Shown here: positions 62,583 to 64,000 of the stretch, piece after piece | How the letters are laid out: each line of letters begins with the position of its first letter | How positions within the stretch are numbered: position 1 is the first letter of the stretch | NCBI GenBank assembly: GCA_020350825.1 | Contig: CP070724.1 | Span: 1,675,169 to 1,739,168 of the forward strand | DNA from: Thermoplasmatales archaeon | Lineage (GTDB): Archaea > Thermoplasmatota > E2 > DHVEG-1 | DNA: 64,000 nt | Direction: 5' to 3' | Notes under the pieces: generated by a model | Seen by the model: only the letters and a program-made list of their open reading frames with translations | The model's database searches: none | What the model was told of the DNA's origin: nothing | Made by a program: the position numbers and the translations under genes

Positions 62583-62923
62583 TCTTTTAACCTCCTTGTT
62601 TCTCTAGCATCCAAAGTTCCATAATGTCGATAAATATGCATGACAAGTGACAACATCAACGCAATGACAGCAACACCAATAACAATGCTAGTAAGTGTTA
62701 ATGCTTGAGGAACTGGAAAAGACATAATTCCTCCAGGTGAACTCGTATAAATTGGTGCAATACTTTCTTTTCTATATCCAAGAGTTATTAAAAATAGGTT
62801 TACTCCACTTTCAATAAGTGTTATCCCGATAACCATTTTGATAAGATTTCTTTTAAAAATTAACGCATACAAACCTAGGAGAATTAAAGCAGCAACAGCG
62901 AGGTAAGGGATATTGTAAATCAA
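62579..62923 (-). CDS. mbhG: MbhG (MnhC/NuoK-like) subunit
   Basis: A 114-residue three-helix protein of the NuoK/MnhC family. The conserved buried glutamate is in GITLIESGVNLFLITLG near residue 38. Overlap ATGA with mbhH. Confidence 0.92.
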   Translation of the reverse strand: MIYNIPYLAVAALILLGLYALIFKRNLIKMVIGITLIESGVNLFLITLGYRKESIAPIYTSSPGGIMSFPVPQALTLTSIVIGVAVIALMLSLVMHIYRHYGTLDARETRRLKE

Positions 62924-62924
62924 T

Positions 62925-63413
62925 TTATTTTCCCTCCTTCAGTCTAGTTGCATAGGCCATTAATAGAACAATTCCAAAAAGACCAGCAATCACTTTCAAA
63001 CCAACTGCAAAATTCATTAAAGGAAGAATCCCTGCGGTATTGATATTTGCAGCTGTTTCACCTAATTTTACTGTTGCTCCAAATAAGTAATCTTGTTTAT
63101 TGACTAGAAAGTTATTGAAAAATATTTTTGTGCCAAAAATAAGTCCAAAAAATGCAAGACCAATAAAACCAATTGCTCCAACACTTTCTAAAGTTTGATT
63201 TATAGAAAGATGTTTTTCTTTAAGCTTACCCATAGTCCAAACGGATCCATAAGCAACAAGTAACATAGCTAATCCAGAGGCGACAACAGCGCCACCTTGA
63301 AAACCACCACCTGGAGTCAAATGTCCATGTGCAATAACATACAATCCATATATTGTAATGAATGGAAAAATGATACTTGAGATTGTTTTTACAATCTTTG
63401 ACATCCCACTCAT
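62925..63413 (-). CDS. mbhF: MbhF (MnhB-like) subunit
   Basis: A 162-residue membrane protein of the MnhB family with about four helices. GHLTPGGGFQGGAVVASGLAMLLVAYG (key: TPGGGFQGG) near residue 31 is its signature. A periplasm-facing loop near 105-135 is followed by the last helix. The 5' end overlaps mbhE by four bases. Confidence 0.92.
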   Translation of the reverse strand: MSGMSKIVKTISSIIFPFITIYGLYVIAHGHLTPGGGFQGGAVVASGLAMLLVAYGSVWTMGKLKEKHLSINQTLESVGAIGFIGLAFFGLIFGTKIFFNNFLVNKQDYLFGATVKLGETAANINTAGILPLMNFAVGLKVIAGLFGIVLLMAYATRLKEGK

Positions 63414-63682
63414 TTCTTCAACCTCCTAAATAGAACTATAACCCCTGTAACAGCTGCAAATAAAACTGTTGCTTCACCCAATGTATCAAAACCTCGATAA
63501 TCAAAAACTACTGCTGTAACCCCATTATTAGCACCTGTTTCCTCCTGAGTATTGTCAATTATATAATCATCCATATCTGATTCGTCTGGCACTCCAAATG
63601 GATGCATGAGAAGTGCAGTAAAAATAAAAAATACTGCAACGATAGAAAAAACAATAACTCCAGCGATATTTCTAGTTAACAT
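63410..63682 (-). CDS. mbhE: MbhE-like subunit
   Basis: A 90-residue protein with two helices. DYRGFDTLGEATVLFAAVTGVI near residue 60 is the signature of MbhE and of the C-terminal part of MnhA/MnhB fusions. The acidic loop before it (DESDMDDYIIDNTQEE) is exposed. Its 5' end overlaps mbhD by one base and its 3' end mbhF by four. Confidence 0.9.
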   Translation of the reverse strand: MLTRNIAGVIVFSIVAVFFIFTALLMHPFGVPDESDMDDYIIDNTQEETGANNGVTAVVFDYRGFDTLGEATVLFAAVTGVIVLFRRLKK

Positions 63683-63936
63683 TATGCTTCTCCCTCCATC
63701 CGTTTTGTAGCTCTAATTGCAATTACAAAAATCGCAGTAGTTAAACAGGCTCCTACCCCTGCTTGTGCTATCGCTACATCAGGGGCTTGAAGTATATAAA
63801 ATTCAAGAGAAAGTAACAAACTCATAGCGGCAATAGCAATAACGGCGGCTAGTAGGTCTCTAAGTAAAACAGCAACTATGGATGCTCCAACAATTAATAT
63901 GGGGACAATTATGTGGATAAGTTCTATGTATGTCAT
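63682..63936 (-). CDS. mbhD: MbhD-like subunit (DUF4040 type)
   Basis: An 84-residue three-helix protein. LQAPDVAIAQAGVGACLTTAIFVIAI (key: APDVAIAQAGVG) near residue 49 is the DUF4040/MbhD signature also found within MnhA. A GGAGG lies 8 bases upstream, within the end of the preceding gene. Its ATG overlaps that gene's stop. Confidence 0.92.
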   Translation of the reverse strand: MTYIELIHIIVPILIVGASIVAVLLRDLLAAVIAIAAMSLLLSLEFYILQAPDVAIAQAGVGACLTTAIFVIAIRATKRMEGEA

Positions 63937-64000
63937 TTTTTGACCTCCTTCTTTTTGGCACTTTTTTCCACCGTTTTGTTTTTCAAGTCATCAACAATTG
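63933..64000 (-). CDS. MnhG/MbhC-like subunit, 3' fragment cut by window edge
   Basis: The last 21 codons and stop of a minus-strand gene are visible (IVDDLKNKTVEKSAKKKEVKK). The charged, lysine-rich tail and the position directly before mbhD fit MbhC/MnhG, which often ends this way. Its TGA overlaps the mbhD ATG. The assignment rests mainly on gene order. Confidence 0.5.
   Translation of the reverse strand, partial: IVDDLKNKTVEKSAKKKEVKK

Overview
The window looks like a chromosomal segment of an uncultured, AT-rich euryarchaeal-grade archaeon. Archaeal hallmarks are a release factor aRF1, a RecJ-like DHH nuclease and KEOPS Pcc1 next to ribosomal protein S15, tandem TATA-binding proteins, the archaeosine enzyme RaSEA, TrmI, Trm1, a methanogen-type seryl-tRNA synthetase, a polyprenyl diphosphate synthase, archaeosortase, and many TATA boxes 22-28 bases ahead of start codons, as in leaderless archaeal transcripts. 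Where leaders exist, GGAGG, GGTGAT or GGGGGT ribosome binding sites are seen. A Thermoplasmatota-like or related lineage is possible, but I cannot fix the taxon from the sequence. I saw no methanogenesis genes, CRISPR array or intact insertion sequence.

Layout. 1-3.8 kb: a minus-strand operon with a LuxE-like adenylating enzyme, two SCP2-type lipid-binding proteins (one cut by the window edge) and a large Fe-S/FAD oxidoreductase. 4-11.8 kb: an information-processing run (S15, RecJ-like nuclease, Pcc1, SerRS, RaSEA, TrmI) with a PGF-CTERM surface protein inside. 11.8-23 kb: an accessory surface region with a secreted metalloprotease, three glycosyltransferases, an alkaline-phosphatase-superfamily enzyme, two sulfotransferases and an SDR oxidoreductase, interspersed with decayed sequence. 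23-40 kb: housekeeping genes (SerC, RNase HII, tRNA-Thr, polyprenyl synthase, two TBPs, translin, SerA, enolase, stomatin/NfeD pair, beta-CASP nuclease, aRF1) mixed with membrane and surface proteins.

40-45.4 kb: an OPT-family transporter with a PqqD-like gene, Dph6, a frameshifted nuclease remnant beside a degenerate 12-base repeat, a methylthiopurine phosphorylase, archease and a DUF1858 protein. 45.4-50.1 kb: a nickel module. NikR is divergent from a metal ABC transporter, an FmdE-like protein, HypA and an Mrp/MinD-type ATPase that probably acts as HypB, with a near-perfect 26-base palindrome between the two arms. 50.1-55.5 kb: FolC, PurN, a NosD-type secreted protein, Trm1 and THEP1. 55.6-59.6 kb: a secreted phosphoesterase, then the archaeosortase operon artA-psd-pssA. 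59.6-64 kb: the membrane arm of an Mbh/Mrp-type ion-pumping complex (C-D-E-F-G-H-I-M order, C partial), without its hydrogenase subunits in view.

How they fit together: the nickel module can supply and insert Ni2+ for a [NiFe] enzyme, and the membrane arm at the right end is a plausible client. The archaeosortase operon can process and anchor PGF-CTERM proteins such as the one at 8.1 kb, and the 14-21 kb island can build and sulfate surface glycans or lipids. These links are inferred from families and gene order.
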